A DNA stretch of 64,000 nucleotides from the NCBI GenBank assembly GCA_021229015.1, contig CM037789.1:43142377-43206376 (forward strand), read 5' to 3'. This document shows positions 46,101 through 57,466 of the stretch, one piece after another. This DNA comes from Solen grandis (Eukaryota > Mollusca > Bivalvia > Adapedonta > Solenidae). Positions within the stretch are counted from its first letter, which is position 1. Each line of letters opens with the position of its first letter. The position numbers and the translations under genes were made by a program. The notes under the pieces were generated by a model, which worked only from the letters and a program-made list of their open reading frames with translations, was not told the origin of the DNA and made no database searches.

Positions 46101-49100
46101 TATACGGACAAGCTGAATCAAGTATACCCCTTAACTTTAGTTAGTCAATCACCTCTGAATAAGAGCCAACCAGGGAACAAAAGCCAGTGAGCGCATTCCC
46201 AGCACTGAATTTATAGATAAATTAGTTAAACACATAAATAGCAGCCACATCCAGATACAGGTCACATTTTCTCTTGAGTGACCTTTGTTCACAGGTTTTA
46301 CAGTACCTAAAACTGTACCAGTGCGGGAGACAACCTCTGAGACAGGGATTTCATGAGTGGGGCCTTTTAATTCATTCTTTGTTTTATGATTCTTCAGACA
46401 ATAACTCTTCTCATAGAAGGAGAAATTCTTATTCATTTATGGAAATCAAGTTATATTTTCCAGTAATCTTTAACTTTTATAAGGATTTTTCACAGCCTTC
46501 TCAAAAGCAAAGAACCTCTCCAACAAGAAACAGTCAAAAGAGTTTTGTAAAAATTGCAAAAGAAGCAAAATATAGATTGTCACTCTGAACTGAAGTGTTA
46601 AACACCTTTTAAGCTGTTCTTCATCCGTCCAAAGATTCCTTGAGACTTTCCTGCAATAACGTCTTCGAATTCCCGAACCATATCTATTTGAAATATGACC
46701 AATCGGACTTCCTTCACATGCTTAGGTTGTGTGTTCTGGAAATCCTTCAGTGAGTTGACCATAACTTTTGCAATGGCTGCCGCTTTCGTCTGCAAACCTG
46801 ACATATACATTGTAGTTGGTAAACATTTGCATTTTTAAGATGAAGATACAAAAAGTAACATGGTCATCATAAAATATGTAGGATAAAACTTAAAAACAAG
46901 AGGGCCAAGATGGCCCTGAATCACTCACCTGAGAAACATTGCATTCATTGACAATCATTATAGTATGAATCATTATGAATGCATAGTCCATGTAGAAGTA
47001 CAGCAAGACCATCTAAATTCCACACAAAACTGTACCTGCCATCCAAATTTTGAAGGTCATAGCTCTTAAAAGTCTATATAAAATCGAGTGACCCCTGGGG
47101 TGGGGTCAATTTTGACACCAGGGCCATGATTTGAACAAACTTGGTTGAGGTTCACTAGACAATGTTACACACCAAATATCTTAACTCTAGAAGTAGTATA
47201 CACCCCCACTGTGTATACTACTCTAGGCCTTGTGTTTTCTGACAAGAAGATTTTTATAGTTTTTCCTAAATAAGTCTATGTAAAATCAAGTTACCCCAAG
47301 GGCGGGGCCAATTACCTCAGGGTCATGATTTGAACAAACTTGGTAAATGTTCATAAGACAATGCCACACACCACATATCTAAGCTCTAGGCCTTGCAGTT
47401 TTGGAGAAGATTTTTAAAGATTTCACTTTAAAAATCTATTTTTAGCTCCTGTGACCCAGGTATGCAACAGACCGGAACCATTTGAACAACTTTGGTAGAG
47501 CTTCATGAAAGGAACATCACAGGCAATTTTCATCAAATTTGGACAAATGTTTTAGGAGATGTTGTTTAAAGAAAATTGTAGACGCCGGACACACGGACGC
47601 CGGACAAAAGGTGATCACAAAAGCTTACCATGAGCATGTTGTGCTCAAGTGAGCTAAAAAATTAATAAAAGAAAATGGAATTATTCATGGAAACCAAATA
47701 AAAGATCTTTTTTTTATAAAACCAGGTTTATAAAAAATATGAATACCACTGGCAGATTCAGGGGTGTGGGGGGGGTGTGGCTCACCCGGTGTGTGCCCCC
47801 CTCTAAAATTCCCCCACCATATATAAATGTAGACACACAACACCCCCAAAAACTCACAGAATGCACTATTTTACAGCTTAAAATTAGAAAAAAAATCACA
47901 GGAGAGTTCTCCCAGATCCCTAGTCAAAATGGAACTACTCCCTTATCACAGTTCTGGCAAAGTGGCAAACCACTTGCATTGTTACTGCCTACACTTATTT
48001 TAATATAGCACCCCCTCACCCCCCTCAAACCCTCTAACCTGAACTCCTGGATCTGGCTCTGAATACTGATCAATCTTAAAACAGCTTGTTTAGATGGTCA
48101 TTGACTAAGAGTTTAAATTTTAACTTACTGTGTGTATTAACTCTATCAATACCCATCTACAATTTCCCCACCTTTACAAAAACAGGAAACAAAGACTTTA
48201 CCAACATTAACATGGGAGAGTAGAAAAAAAGTTATTTTTATTTCAACCTACTATCTGTGAACAAGCTGCTTTAAAATGCTCTAATAGATTTGAGCCTTTC
48301 AATCATTTCAAGACTTGTTAAACCAACCTTACAAAAAATATGACTAAAATTCGAAAATGTATCCCTAAAGTAACAGAATATCATCAGCTGGAATGGTTAT
48401 CTCATCCAAGTAGCTAAAAACACCTACCTGTCCCTAAAGCTGGAAAGGCAATACTTTTAAGTTTCATGTCTTCTGCCTTCTGCAGACATTGATCTATCAG
48501 CTTTTTCCAGCCTCCATCTGTATCCTGGGCGACAATGTGAATGATCTTGGAAAACTTCATGCCTGGGGCAGCTGTCACTGCGAGTTTGTTCTTAGCCATT
48601 TCTTTCTCTTAAAAGACAGATTGATTGAAAATTTAGTATGACCTGCAAGTATTTTGTTATAAAGTCATGACACATCATTTAGTCATAAGCATCTTAAGTA
48701 AAGGCATGATCACCAATAGACAAGTGGTTATGAAATTAAGGATGCAATCAACAAGTGAAGTTGACCATGAGCTAATGTTTTCATGGACATTTTACCAAAC
48801 CTCTGGTCATAACAAGAGCTGTCCGTAAGACAGCATGCTTGACTATTCAAATGCTTGTCAAAAAAAATTATTGCAATTAAAGTCAAAATGAGAATCTCTG
48901 TATTATCAAAATATACACAAAGGAAATAAAAATGTGCTCAAAGTTTTAAGCAATATCTCAAAGAGTTTAGTGAAAAATTAAGTTATTACAAAAAGATTAA
49001 TCAAGTCGGAAAAGGGGAAAAATTATGTCAAAATCCAAGACAGAGGTATGTACTCTTGCCATGTACAAGTAGGAATGATGATCATAAACAGGTATTCAAA

Positions 49101-52100
49101 TTTTAAGAGCAATATCTCAAACAGTTAAGTGAAAAAAATGAGGTGGTTTGAAAACCTAAACAGAGATTCTAAATAAAAAAGGGGCATATCTATTTTAAAA
49201 TTCATGACAGAGCCTGACCCCAAACACAGGTATGCAATTTCATGTGTGAATTATGAGGGACTTCCATTGAAAGAAATGTAGATAATAGCAATGTTAAACT
49301 AAAGTTTTAACATTTTTCTTAAGTCCAAAAAGGATCATAAATATGCAAAAATATTTGGAAGAGTTACTGTTCCTGATTTTATTGGTTGGTCTGATAATGA
49401 TAAACAAATGTGTGAAGTTTGAGGGACATCCATTCAGAAATACTGGAGGTAATGGCAATGTTATACATAAGTTTAAGTCTGATGATGATCAAGTCATGTG
49501 TGAAGTCTGAGAGACATCCGGTGAGTTTAACTGGAGATAATGGCAATGTTAAACAAAAGCATTTTTGCTAAGTCCAATAAGGGCCATAAATATGCAAAAA
49601 TTTGGAAGAGTTCCTGTTCCTGATTCTACTGGTTGGTCTGATGATGATAAACATATATGTGAAGTTTGAGGGACAATTCATTAATACTGGAGATAAAGGC
49701 AATGTTAAACATAAGTTTAACATTTTTTTCAAGTCCAACAAGAGCTCAGAGAGCCTGAGCATAATATGCCCATATGTGCTGTCCTAAAATGCACCATGTT
49801 CAAAAAATATAAGACCATAATCCTGGTGTTCCTGGGGTGATTTGGCTGGTAATCAAACTTGGCCGAGACATTATGCCAATATACATTGTCAGCAATTTTG
49901 AAGAGGATCAAATAAAAACTGTTGGAAGGAGTCCTGACACTGTTAAATTCTCATATTTTCAACAATTCAAAGGCCATAATCCAGAAGTGCCCCAGGGCGA
50001 ATCGAATGGAAATCAAACTTGGCCGAGATATTATGCTCATACATATTGTCAGCATGTTTGAAGAGGATCAGATCAAAACTGTTTGAAAAGGAGTCCAGAC
50101 ACTTAATTTCACATATTTTCAACATATCAAGGGCTATAATCCAGAAGTGCTAAGGGCGATTTGGCAGGCCCATAAACAAATTCAAAGAGGATCTGAACAA
50201 AACTGTTTGAAAAGGAGTCCAGACTCTTTATTTCACATAAAAAAATCAAGGGCCATAATCCAGGAGTGCTTGGGGCTATTTGACTGGAAATCGAAATTGT
50301 CTGAGAATTGTCAGCAAGTTTGAAGAGGATCGGATCAAAACTGCTTCAATATGAGTCCGGACACTGTTAATTTTTCATATTTTCAGTAAATCAAGGGTCA
50401 TAATACAGTAGTGCCTGGGGCGATTTGGCTGGAAATCAAACTTGTCTGAGATATTATGCCCATACATACTGTAAGCAAGTTTGAAGAGGATTGGATCATA
50501 ACTGCTTCAATAGGAGTCCGGACACTGTTAATTTTTCAAATTTTCAACAAATCAAGGGCCATAATCCAGGAGTGCCTAGTGGGATTTGGCTGGAAATTGA
50601 ACTTGTCTGAAATATTATGCCCTTTCACACTATAAGCAAGTTTGAAGAGGATTGGATCAAAACTATTTGAATAGGAGCCCTGACACGTGTAATTTCACAT
50701 ATTTTCAACAAATCAAGGGCCATAATCCAGAAGTGTCCCGGGCAATTTGGGTTGAAATCAAATTTTATCAAGATATTATGCCCATACAAATTGTCAGCAA
50801 ATTTGAAGAGGATTGGATCAAAACTATTTGAATAGGAGTCCAGACACTTTGAAGGATGCCGCCCATCATCGGCCGGTACAAACGCCATGGGAGAAAACAT
50901 AATGTCTGTGCATATAAAAAGAGCCATAAATTATTAGTGCAAATTTTTTAAAGACTTTCTGCCCCTGTTTCTACTACTTGGTCTGATGACAATCAAGGCA
51001 TGTGTGAAGTTTAAGAAACATCCAAAAGTTTAACATTTTGGCATGTGTGAAGTTTAAGAAACATCCAAAAGTTTAACATTTTTGCTAAGTCCAAAAAGGG
51101 CCATAAATATGCAAAAAGAATTTATAGTTAATTAATAGTGGAGATAATGGCAATGTTAAACAAAACCTTAACATTTCTTGGGAGGCCGACTCGGACGCCG
51201 ACGTCTGGGTGACTCCAATAGCTCATCCTATTCTTTGAATAGTCAAGCTAAAAATCATTTGTGCAAAGAATGTGCTTCTAGGGTCAAGTGATTATGAAAT
51301 TATAGAGCAAACATGAAATAAGAGACACATAAGAGAATGTGGGGATGACAAGATAATTGTGTGGTTGACATCATAATTGTGTGGACTGCATTTTGATTGT
51401 GTGCATGATATCATAATGGTGTGGATGACATCATAATTATGTGGATGACATCATGATTGTATGGATTTCATCATAATTATGTGGATGACATCATGATTGT
51501 ATGGATTTCATCATAATTATGTGGATGACATCATGATTGTATGGATGGCATGATAATTATGTGGATGACATCATGATTGTATGGATTTCATCATAATTAT
51601 GTGGATGACATCATGATTGTATGGATGGCATGATAATTATGTGGATGACATCATGATTGTATGGATTTCATCATAATTATGTGGATGACATCATGATTGT
51701 GTGAATGGCATGATAATTGTGTGGATGACATCATGATTGTGGATGTCATCATAATTATGTGGATGACATCATGATTGTATGGATCATATAATTATGTGGA
51801 TGACATCATGATTGTATGGATTTCATCATAATTATGTGGATGACATCATGATTGTATGGATTTATAATTATACAACCCTTAATACCCATATCACTCCGTC
51901 ATAAGGGTGTTCAAATTATGTAATTCAAAACTGAAATGTAATTAAATCCTACCTTGTGAACAGTCCCTTCATATATGAATAGATTACCTTATTTTTCCTT
52001 CCTTTTCTTTTTTTTTCAACAGAGCTTTGGACACATGACCTGGGGGAATAAATACTTTAACATCAGTATATTTTTGTTTTATTTTCAATATTGTTGAGTT

Positions 52101-54130
52101 AAACTTAAAAACTGGATTATAAATCATCATGAAATGACACAATTTGTAAACAAAACACATATTAAGAGATATGAAGTTGAAAGTAGAATTACAATCTTTG
52201 TGACTATAAGGAAGGGAAGAAAGAAACACAGGGTAAAATTGTAATATTAAAGTTATCCATTCATCATTAAATTATTATCACGGTCCTTCAAATGCTTAAA
52301 ATAATGCAAGCATCCAATGACTTAGAGATATAGGCTATTTTGCTCTTAGTCTATAAAGGCTTACATTTACTATAAAATTTCCACGATCACTTGATGGACC
52401 CTGATCACAATTTAATCATGGATGGATTACTTTAACATCAGTAGCCAGATTCAAAAATTTGCCATTTGGCATGTTGATAACCTTAAATGATCAGCCCCAT
52501 CTCATTTAAAAGGATCAGGGTCGAATTCCTCCAACAATTCCTAGCCCTAAATAAATAATACTTAAATATTTAAGGATGAATTTCATTAATCTTATTTATA
52601 TAGTAAATATAACCATTTTTTTTATTTCTTAACAATTATTGTAAGTTATTAAGGCAATCATTCATTTTGTCTAGTCAAGTACTTGAATATTTCATTAAGT
52701 AGTAATAGTGGAATGTGTATCTACCTAGTCTAAGAATTTAAGTATTAACTTAGTTTTTACATAATTAAAACTGTCTAAAAACATAATTCTGAACTGAAAA
52801 CAAATATTTACCCTGCATTTAAAGTTGTTGAAGTATAGTAAGCAATACATTATTCTGCGACTGTCATTTGCAGAAATGTATTTCACAAGCTTTTCACTTA
52901 TATACACAGCAGAATTTTATCTTCAGTACTTAAGGTATTATAGTAAATCTAATCTTCACCATAGGAACATCGAGAAAGTCTCTTTTTTTTCAATTTTCAG
53001 GGGAGATAACTTATGAAAACAAAATCATCAAGGGGAGGATATATTAAAACAAGACGGCTATGATGGCCTCATATTGCTCACCTGAGAACCATGCACTGTT
53101 CTAAAGAAGCAATGTTGGTAGAGGATTACCCATAGAACATTTGTGCCAAAACATTTTAAAATCTGGCCAGTACCTTTGGAGCAGAAGTCTTTTAAACCTG
53201 AGCTTATTTTGAAAAACAGAGAGACAGAACATCTCATTTAACCCTTTACTTCATATAGACACATTTTGATGTATCAGGAACAGAGGAAACCCAGACGTAT
53301 GTTTGCTCATACATTTCTACACAATCTCAGTGTGGTTAAAAAGTTCTAGTATCTCATATAATATTTTAGTTCAGTAAATTAATATCCATCAAGTCATAAA
53401 TTTGAATATCAATGAGGTAAGAATTAGAATAAGAGCCATCACTGAATGATACCCCTGCTACAACACTTTGCCTAAACAATATGGAAATATTACTACTGAA
53501 ATCACTTCACCATTTCACTTTGTGAAGCAGCCTTGTGTTCCGCATACTACATTAAGGATATCCCACAGAACTGTTCGCAACTTTTAGATTCCCTGTGCAT
53601 TTTATATGCTATGTTACAACAGGGATGTAAACACTAATGTTAGCGACTTATGCTGGTAACAGAATGCAGGACTGGGTATAATAATACATGGGTAGTTGTT
53701 AATCAATACAATAATCCATGCCGATTGTTTGGTTCATTATTGTTTTCGAAAGTAATCATAATAAAAGGAATGTCACATACTTAAAACAACATAATAACAG
53801 CATTGAAACAAAGTAATATTTAGACAATCGAACATTTTGGCAATTACCTACCTCTGGTAAGATCAAGTTCTTCATTGGAGCTGTTGACAATACATTCTGC
53901 ATCCTCTTGTGTTATGTCCCCTTGTTTAACAATAACCTTAATATCACCAAAGATTCCATCTCCAGGCATTTCTCCAATTTCTTCATATATGGGATCTCCT
54001 TCATCATCTATAAAATATACAGATATTTTACCATTTACAAAACTTATATCTCTCATCATGCTCTTAGTTGATATGTGTATTTGAAACTGACAGTTGTTGT
54101 TGTTATTGATGTTTATGAAGTTAACCATTG
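43112..54130 (-). CDS. PARP14-like protein: macro domain, linker and start of WWE domain (3' part missing)
   Basis: Minus-strand exons in order: 54130-53852, 52039-51988, 48607-48428, 46797-46606, 45446-45220, 44019-43901, 43294-43112. The first four build an ADP-ribose-binding macro domain: VKQGDIT, IVNSSNEELDLTRG, GHVSKALL, KLAVTAAPGMKF, SKIIHIVA, CLQKAEDMKLKSIAFPALG, TGLQTKAAAIAKVMV. The next two encode a Lys-rich linker (PKLKKKGQRNKL), an acidic/helical stretch and a small alpha/beta-like segment (IKAICDKFHVKVNV). The last begins a WWE domain (VQWYFIEV, YEANVNHMIETAF, PKVSF). Macro-linker-WWE is the order found before the catalytic domain in PARP14, so an antiviral or stress ADP-ribosylation role is inferred. 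Phases agree except between 51988 and 48607, where one base is missing or extra near a nine-A run. The WWE remainder and ART domain are not found down to the gap. Confidence 0.85.
43560..43864 (-). mobile_element. Degenerate family A copy in an intron of the macro/WWE gene
   Basis: Reverse-oriented remains of the 162-bp core (GGTCATAACTCCTGATCTAA) and a 5' end reading TTAGCTCACCTGACC on the minus strand. The 3' end is missing. Confidence 0.5.
44040..44985 (-). repeat. Tandem array of family G-type core units without recognised ends
   Basis: About six to seven units of roughly 140 bp, each with CAATGAGATCTATCCACATA, TTTTTGAGTTATGGTC and TTTACAAAGGGCAATAACTC. They match the core of G1 (37631-38876), but neither the TGTCGCCTGCAT ends nor a clear terminal hairpin is present. 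The array fills the intron between exons 45220 and 44019. Confidence 0.7.
45794..46135 (-). mobile_element. Element with Helitron-type CTAG end and family G-type core
   Basis: The minus-strand 3' end reads CCAT gaca ATGG then CAGTT and CTAG (45794-45797) followed by T. The body has two diverged G-type core units (TTACAAAGGGCAATAACTCC). The far end, near ATACTTGATTCAGCTTGTCC, is uncertain. Confidence 0.45.
46895..47656 (-). mobile_element. Family A element (minus), A4-type core
   Basis: The plus strand reads AACAAGAGGGCCAAGATGGC and CACTCACCTGAG at the left (the 3' end), then core text with GGGGTGGGGTCAATTTTGAC and CAAGTTACCCC. At the right is the 5' hairpin GAGCATGTTGTGCTC, AAGTGAGCTAAAAA. 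The core matches A4 (GGCCCCGCCCC unit), in the intron between exons 48428 and 46797. Confidence 0.8.
47745..48055. mobile_element. MITE with GC-rich inverted ends
   Basis: The left end is CACTGGCAGATTCAGGGGTG and a G run. The right end is CCCCCCTCAAACC...TCCTGGATCTGGCTCTG. They are imperfect inverted repeats, similar in style to the CAGGCCCGGATCC-ended element at 16246-18966. No coding capacity. Confidence 0.5.
48811..51250 (-). mobile_element. Family B element (B1), host of nested family H
   Basis: The left (3') end reads AACAAGAGCTGTCCGTAAGA and CAGC (a CTGTC hairpin next to CTTGTT on the minus strand), then GCTTGACTATTCAAATGC. The right (5') end is TCTTTGAATAGTCAAGCTA, the inverse of that block, next to GGACGCCGACG. 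Core units contain AAGTCCAA.AAGGGCCATAAA. It is split by H1 at 49737-50918. Confidence 0.75.
49737..50918 (-). mobile_element. Family H element (H1) nested in B1
   Basis: Begins AACAAGAGCTCAGAGAGCCT and ends near AACATAATGTCTGTGCATAT. The core of about 145-160 bp carries CAAGGGCCATAATCCAGAAG and TTGTCAGCAAGTTTGAAGAG, about six units. The outer B1 text AAGTCCAA...GAGCCATAAATTA resumes on the right. Confidence 0.7.
51330..51872. repeat. 40-bp minisatellite
   Basis: Head-to-tail units of 40 bp made of two diverged 20-bp halves, GTGGATGACATCATGATTGT and ATGGATTTCATCATAATTAT, about 13 units with a few short variants. It lies in the intron just downstream (minus sense) of the 51988 exon. Confidence 0.9.
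53048..53237 (-). mobile_element. Family A 3'-end remnant
   Basis: AACAAGACGGCTATGATGGC then TTGCTCACCTGAG: a decayed 3' hairpin and subterminal repeat with a short piece of core. It is cut off by the TTAA element that follows. Confidence 0.5.
53238..53426. mobile_element. Degraded TTAA-type MITE
   Basis: Starts TTAACCCTTTACTTCAT and ends near AATATCAATGAGGTAAGAAT, like the better preserved element at 63118-63329. Confidence 0.45.
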
Positions 54131-54272
54131 CTGTAATAAACAGTATTTTAGTTCTATGTGAATGAGTGAAGCAAGATAACAAGTGTACCAAGTGAACCAC
54201 CGACCTACTGCAAGCCAGCTTGAAGGCTTCCTCACAGGAGGAACATAAACCAAGATGTGACTTAAACCAACA

Positions 54273-54276
<4 letters not shown>

Positions 54277-54305
<29 letters not shown>
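54277..54305. repeat. (TA)n microsatellite
   Basis: Short TA run in the intron upstream (minus sense) of the first macro-domain exon. Confidence 0.9.
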
Positions 54306-54308
<3 letters not shown>

Positions 54309-54719
54309 TTTGATGCATAGGCAAACAGAGCACATCCAGATCAGACAGCTCCTAAACCACATGGCCAAAATATGGTAGGGTATTCAAAAATTAATGGAGT
54401 GTCAATAAAAAACATAGGTCACACATTTTGTGATGCTGTTTATTCAGGAATATTTAATTGTTTACAATGCGTATAACCGAGCAAAAAAAAATGAATATAG
54501 CAATTAAAAAGTAAGTGAGGACACGTGGAATTTTTCCGGGTGCCACAGTTTCCTCCCATATAAAAAGTGAGGACAATAATTTAGCAGTTTGACTTTCTCA
54601 GGGAGTGTTTTTTTCTTTAAAAAAATGACTCTACATGGTACAAGATCTTGTCTTTACAACTGATTGGTCCCATTATGGTCTTGACTTTATGCTGGTCCCT
54701 GTCCTTTTCTAACAGTTAT

Positions 54720-54794
54720 AAAGCTAGCCAATTTTGACTCCAGAGCCATGATTTGAACAAACCTGGTAGATGTTCATAAGACAATGTTATACAC

Positions 54795-54891
<97 letters not shown>

Positions 54892-55515
54892 TTACTTCAG
54901 GTCTTGTGGTTTCTGAGAAGAAGAATTTTTTTTTCTCCCTATACAAGTCTATGTTAAATCAAGTGACCCCTGTGGCGGGGCCAATTTTGACCCCAGGGCC
55001 GTGATTTGAACAAACCTGGTAAATGTCCATAAGTCAATGCTACACACAAAATATCTTAATTCCAGGCCTTGTGGTTTCTGAGAAGAAGATTTTTTAATTT
55101 TTTTCCTATATAAGCCTTATAATGTAAATTCAAGTGACCCCTGGGGCGGGGCCAATTTTGATCCCAGGGTCATGATTTGAACAAACTTGGTAGAGGTGCA
55201 CTAGACAATGCAACACACCAAATATCTAAGCTCTAAGCTTTGCAGTTTTGTAGAAGAAGGTTTTCAAAGTTTACATTTTTAAAATCTATTTTAATCTTCT
55301 TTTAGCCTACTTTTTCAACCAATCAAAATAATTTAAACAATCTTGATAGAGGGCATCATAAGGATAATTCCTGTGAAGTTTGGTCAAAATGCATTCAACG
55401 TTTTAGGAGGAAATGTTGTTTAAAGGAAATTGTTGATGCCGGACGGACGCACAGACGCCAGACAAAAGGCGATCACAAAAAGCTCACCATGAGCATGTTG
55501 TGCTCAGGTGAGCTT
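54720..55515 (-). mobile_element. Family A element lacking its 3' end, with a TA expansion
   Basis: The right side has the 5' hairpin GAGCATGTTGTGCTC and AGGTGAGCTTATA. Core units with GGCGGGGCCAATTTTGAC are of the A4 type. A long TA run (54797-54888) replaces part of one unit, and no GGGCC hairpin is found at the left edge. Confidence 0.7.
54797..54888. repeat. (TA)n microsatellite inside a family A core
   Basis: Interrupted TA run between CACACTATATA- and ATATCTTTAC-type core text; the flanking core normally reads ACACCAAATATCT, a likely seed. Confidence 0.85.
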
Positions 55516-55897
55516 ATAACTGAGTGTCATTTGAAAATTTAGAGGGTCATACTTTTGCAGAGGCAATTAAAGAGTGAAATGTATTTTTCTAGGCTTCTTT
55601 TTATTCAAAACTTTTTCAAAACTGTGTTTAACCAGACAGGATTAGAAAATGAGCATGAATAATGGTGACTAGAAATGAAAAGTCACTAGTATTCAGAAGG
55701 GACTTATGTTTAGAAGTTAGCAGCTGCTCCTTTCCTAACCAGTACAGACATGATAGCTCCAAATGCAGCTTCATTTTTTTTTGCTTCTATAACTGACAAT
55801 GTTTGCTTGTGCAGTGTGCTTCTAAGGGATCAGACTTGTGTTGCATGTAAATGTGCCTTGTCAATTTTGAATGGCAAAAAAATATTACAATCACGAG

Positions 55898-56144
55898 TTA
55901 ACCCTTTCCCTCATATAGACTCATTTTGACGCACTCAATAGGTACCACATAAAGCCTGATCTGCAGAAAGCCAAACTCAAACCTTACCAAATTTAATTGT
56001 AAAATCCTCATTACCAGACTACTGAGGAGCAGCGAACAGCATAAAACCTGATCAGCCTGCGAGTTACTCGCAGGCTGATCTGGTTTTATGCTGTTCGGTT
56101 CGCATAGGTCTTTTCATGGTATCCTCTATGAGGGAAAGGGTTAA
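55898..56144. mobile_element. piggyBac-like MITE with internal palindrome, copy 2
   Basis: Same TTAACCCTTTCCCTCAT ... ATGAGGGAAAGGGTTAA ends as 10621-10862 and the same internal palindrome. Length is 247 bp, with a few extra bases after the palindrome. Confidence 0.82.
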
Positions 56145-56212
56145 AGGATTATCTTTCCCCTCTGTGGTACAAACTGTACAAGTCATTTTATCATATTCAT
56201 ACTTCTGCCACA

Positions 56213-57274
56213 TACAAGAGCCCAAGGGCTCTAATCCGCTCACCTGAGTAAAGATAAAATGTCCCACCATAAAGTTACAAAAGATAGGTTAAAGATCAAG
56301 GTAACAATGCTGCATGCCAAATATCAAAGCTTCCGGCCATATGATTTCAGAGAAGAAAATTTTCTAGATTTTTTCCTTTATTAGCCTATGTAAAAGAAAG
56401 TGACCCCCAGGGCAGGGCCAATTTTGACCCCAGGGCCATAATTTGAACAAACTTGGTAGAGATCCACTAGACAATGCTACATGCCAAATATCTAAGCTCT
56501 AGGCCAAATGGTTCAAAGAAGAAGATTTTTCTTGATTTGTTCCAATATTAGCCTATGTTAAAGAAAGTGACCCCCGGGGCGGGGCCAATTTTGACCCCAG
56601 GGCCATGATTTGAACAATCTTGGTAGAGATCCACTAGACAATGCTTCATGCCAAATATCTTAGCTCTAGGCCATACGGTTTCGGAGAAGAAGATTTTTCT
56701 GAGTTTTTCCCTATAGAAGCCTATGTAAATAAAGTGACCCCAGGGGCGGGGCCAATTTTGACCCCAGGGCCATGATTTGAACAATCTTGGTAGAGATCCA
56801 CTAGACAATGCTTCATGCCAAATATCTTAGCTCTAGGCCATACAGTTTCGGAGAAGAAGATTTTTCTAAGTTTTCCCTATATAAGCCTATGTAAATAAAG
56901 TGACCCCCGGGGCGGGGCCAATTTTGACCCCAGGGCCATAATTTGAACAAACTTGGTAGAGGACCATAAGATGATGCTACATACCAAATATCAAAGCTCT
57001 GTGCGTTTTGGTTTCAGAGAAGAAGATTTTTAAAGATTGCAATTTTTTTGTCTATTTTTAGCTCCTGTGACCTAGTTATTCAACAGACTGGAACCATTTG
57101 AACAAACTTGAAAGAGGGTCACCCAAGGGTCATTTGTGTAAAGTTTTATTGAAATCTGTCCAGTAGTTTAGGAGGAGAAGTCGTTTGAATTAAAAAGTTG
57201 AGGACGCACGACGGACGCCGGACGGCGGACCATCACAATAGCTCACCATGAGCACGTTGTGCTCAGGTGAGCTA
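56213..57274 (-). mobile_element. Family A element (minus) with an altered 3' hairpin
   Basis: The plus strand starts ACAAGAGCCCAAGGGCTCTA then CCGCTCACCTGAG, so the 3' stem reads AGAGCCC tt GGGCTCT instead of the family AGGGCCAT..ATGGCCCT. The core has about five A4-type units (GGGGCGGGGCCAATTTTGAC). The right end is the 5' hairpin GAGCACGTTGTGCTC, AGGTGAGCTA next to GGACGCCGGACGG. Confidence 0.83.
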
Positions 57275-57309
57275 ATAATTGGAAAGTCAGTCTTGACAGA
57301 AATCACGAC

Positions 57310-57466
57310 TGAAAACATCATATTTTTTTGAATCGGTGGTTGTATTAGACAAAGTTGATGGGGTTTGTGATTCATTAGTACTACTTGTGATATCTTTGTT
57401 ATCTGTTTTAGGACTTGAAAAATACGATGTCAAACGTCGTTGCTTTGAGGAAGGCGTAGATGACAT
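57310..57466 (-). CDS. Candidate first exon with a PIP-box motif, possibly of the macro/WWE gene
   Basis: On the minus strand an ATG at 57466-57464 opens MSSTPSSKQRRLTSYFSSPK, followed by a Ser/Thr/Asn-rich tail (ITSSTNESQTPSTL, DSKKYDVF). QRRLTSYF fits the PCNA-interacting PIP-box pattern Q-x-x-(I/L/M)-x-x-(F/Y)-(F/Y) exactly, and basic residues flank it. A GT donor after 57310 would leave one base, the phase needed by the exon starting at 54130, so it could be exon 1 of that gene (inference). Against this, the donor (A|GTCGTG) is not strong, and similar N-termini also occur in hAT-derived and zinc-finger proteins, so it may belong to another gene or be chance. Confidence 0.4.
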
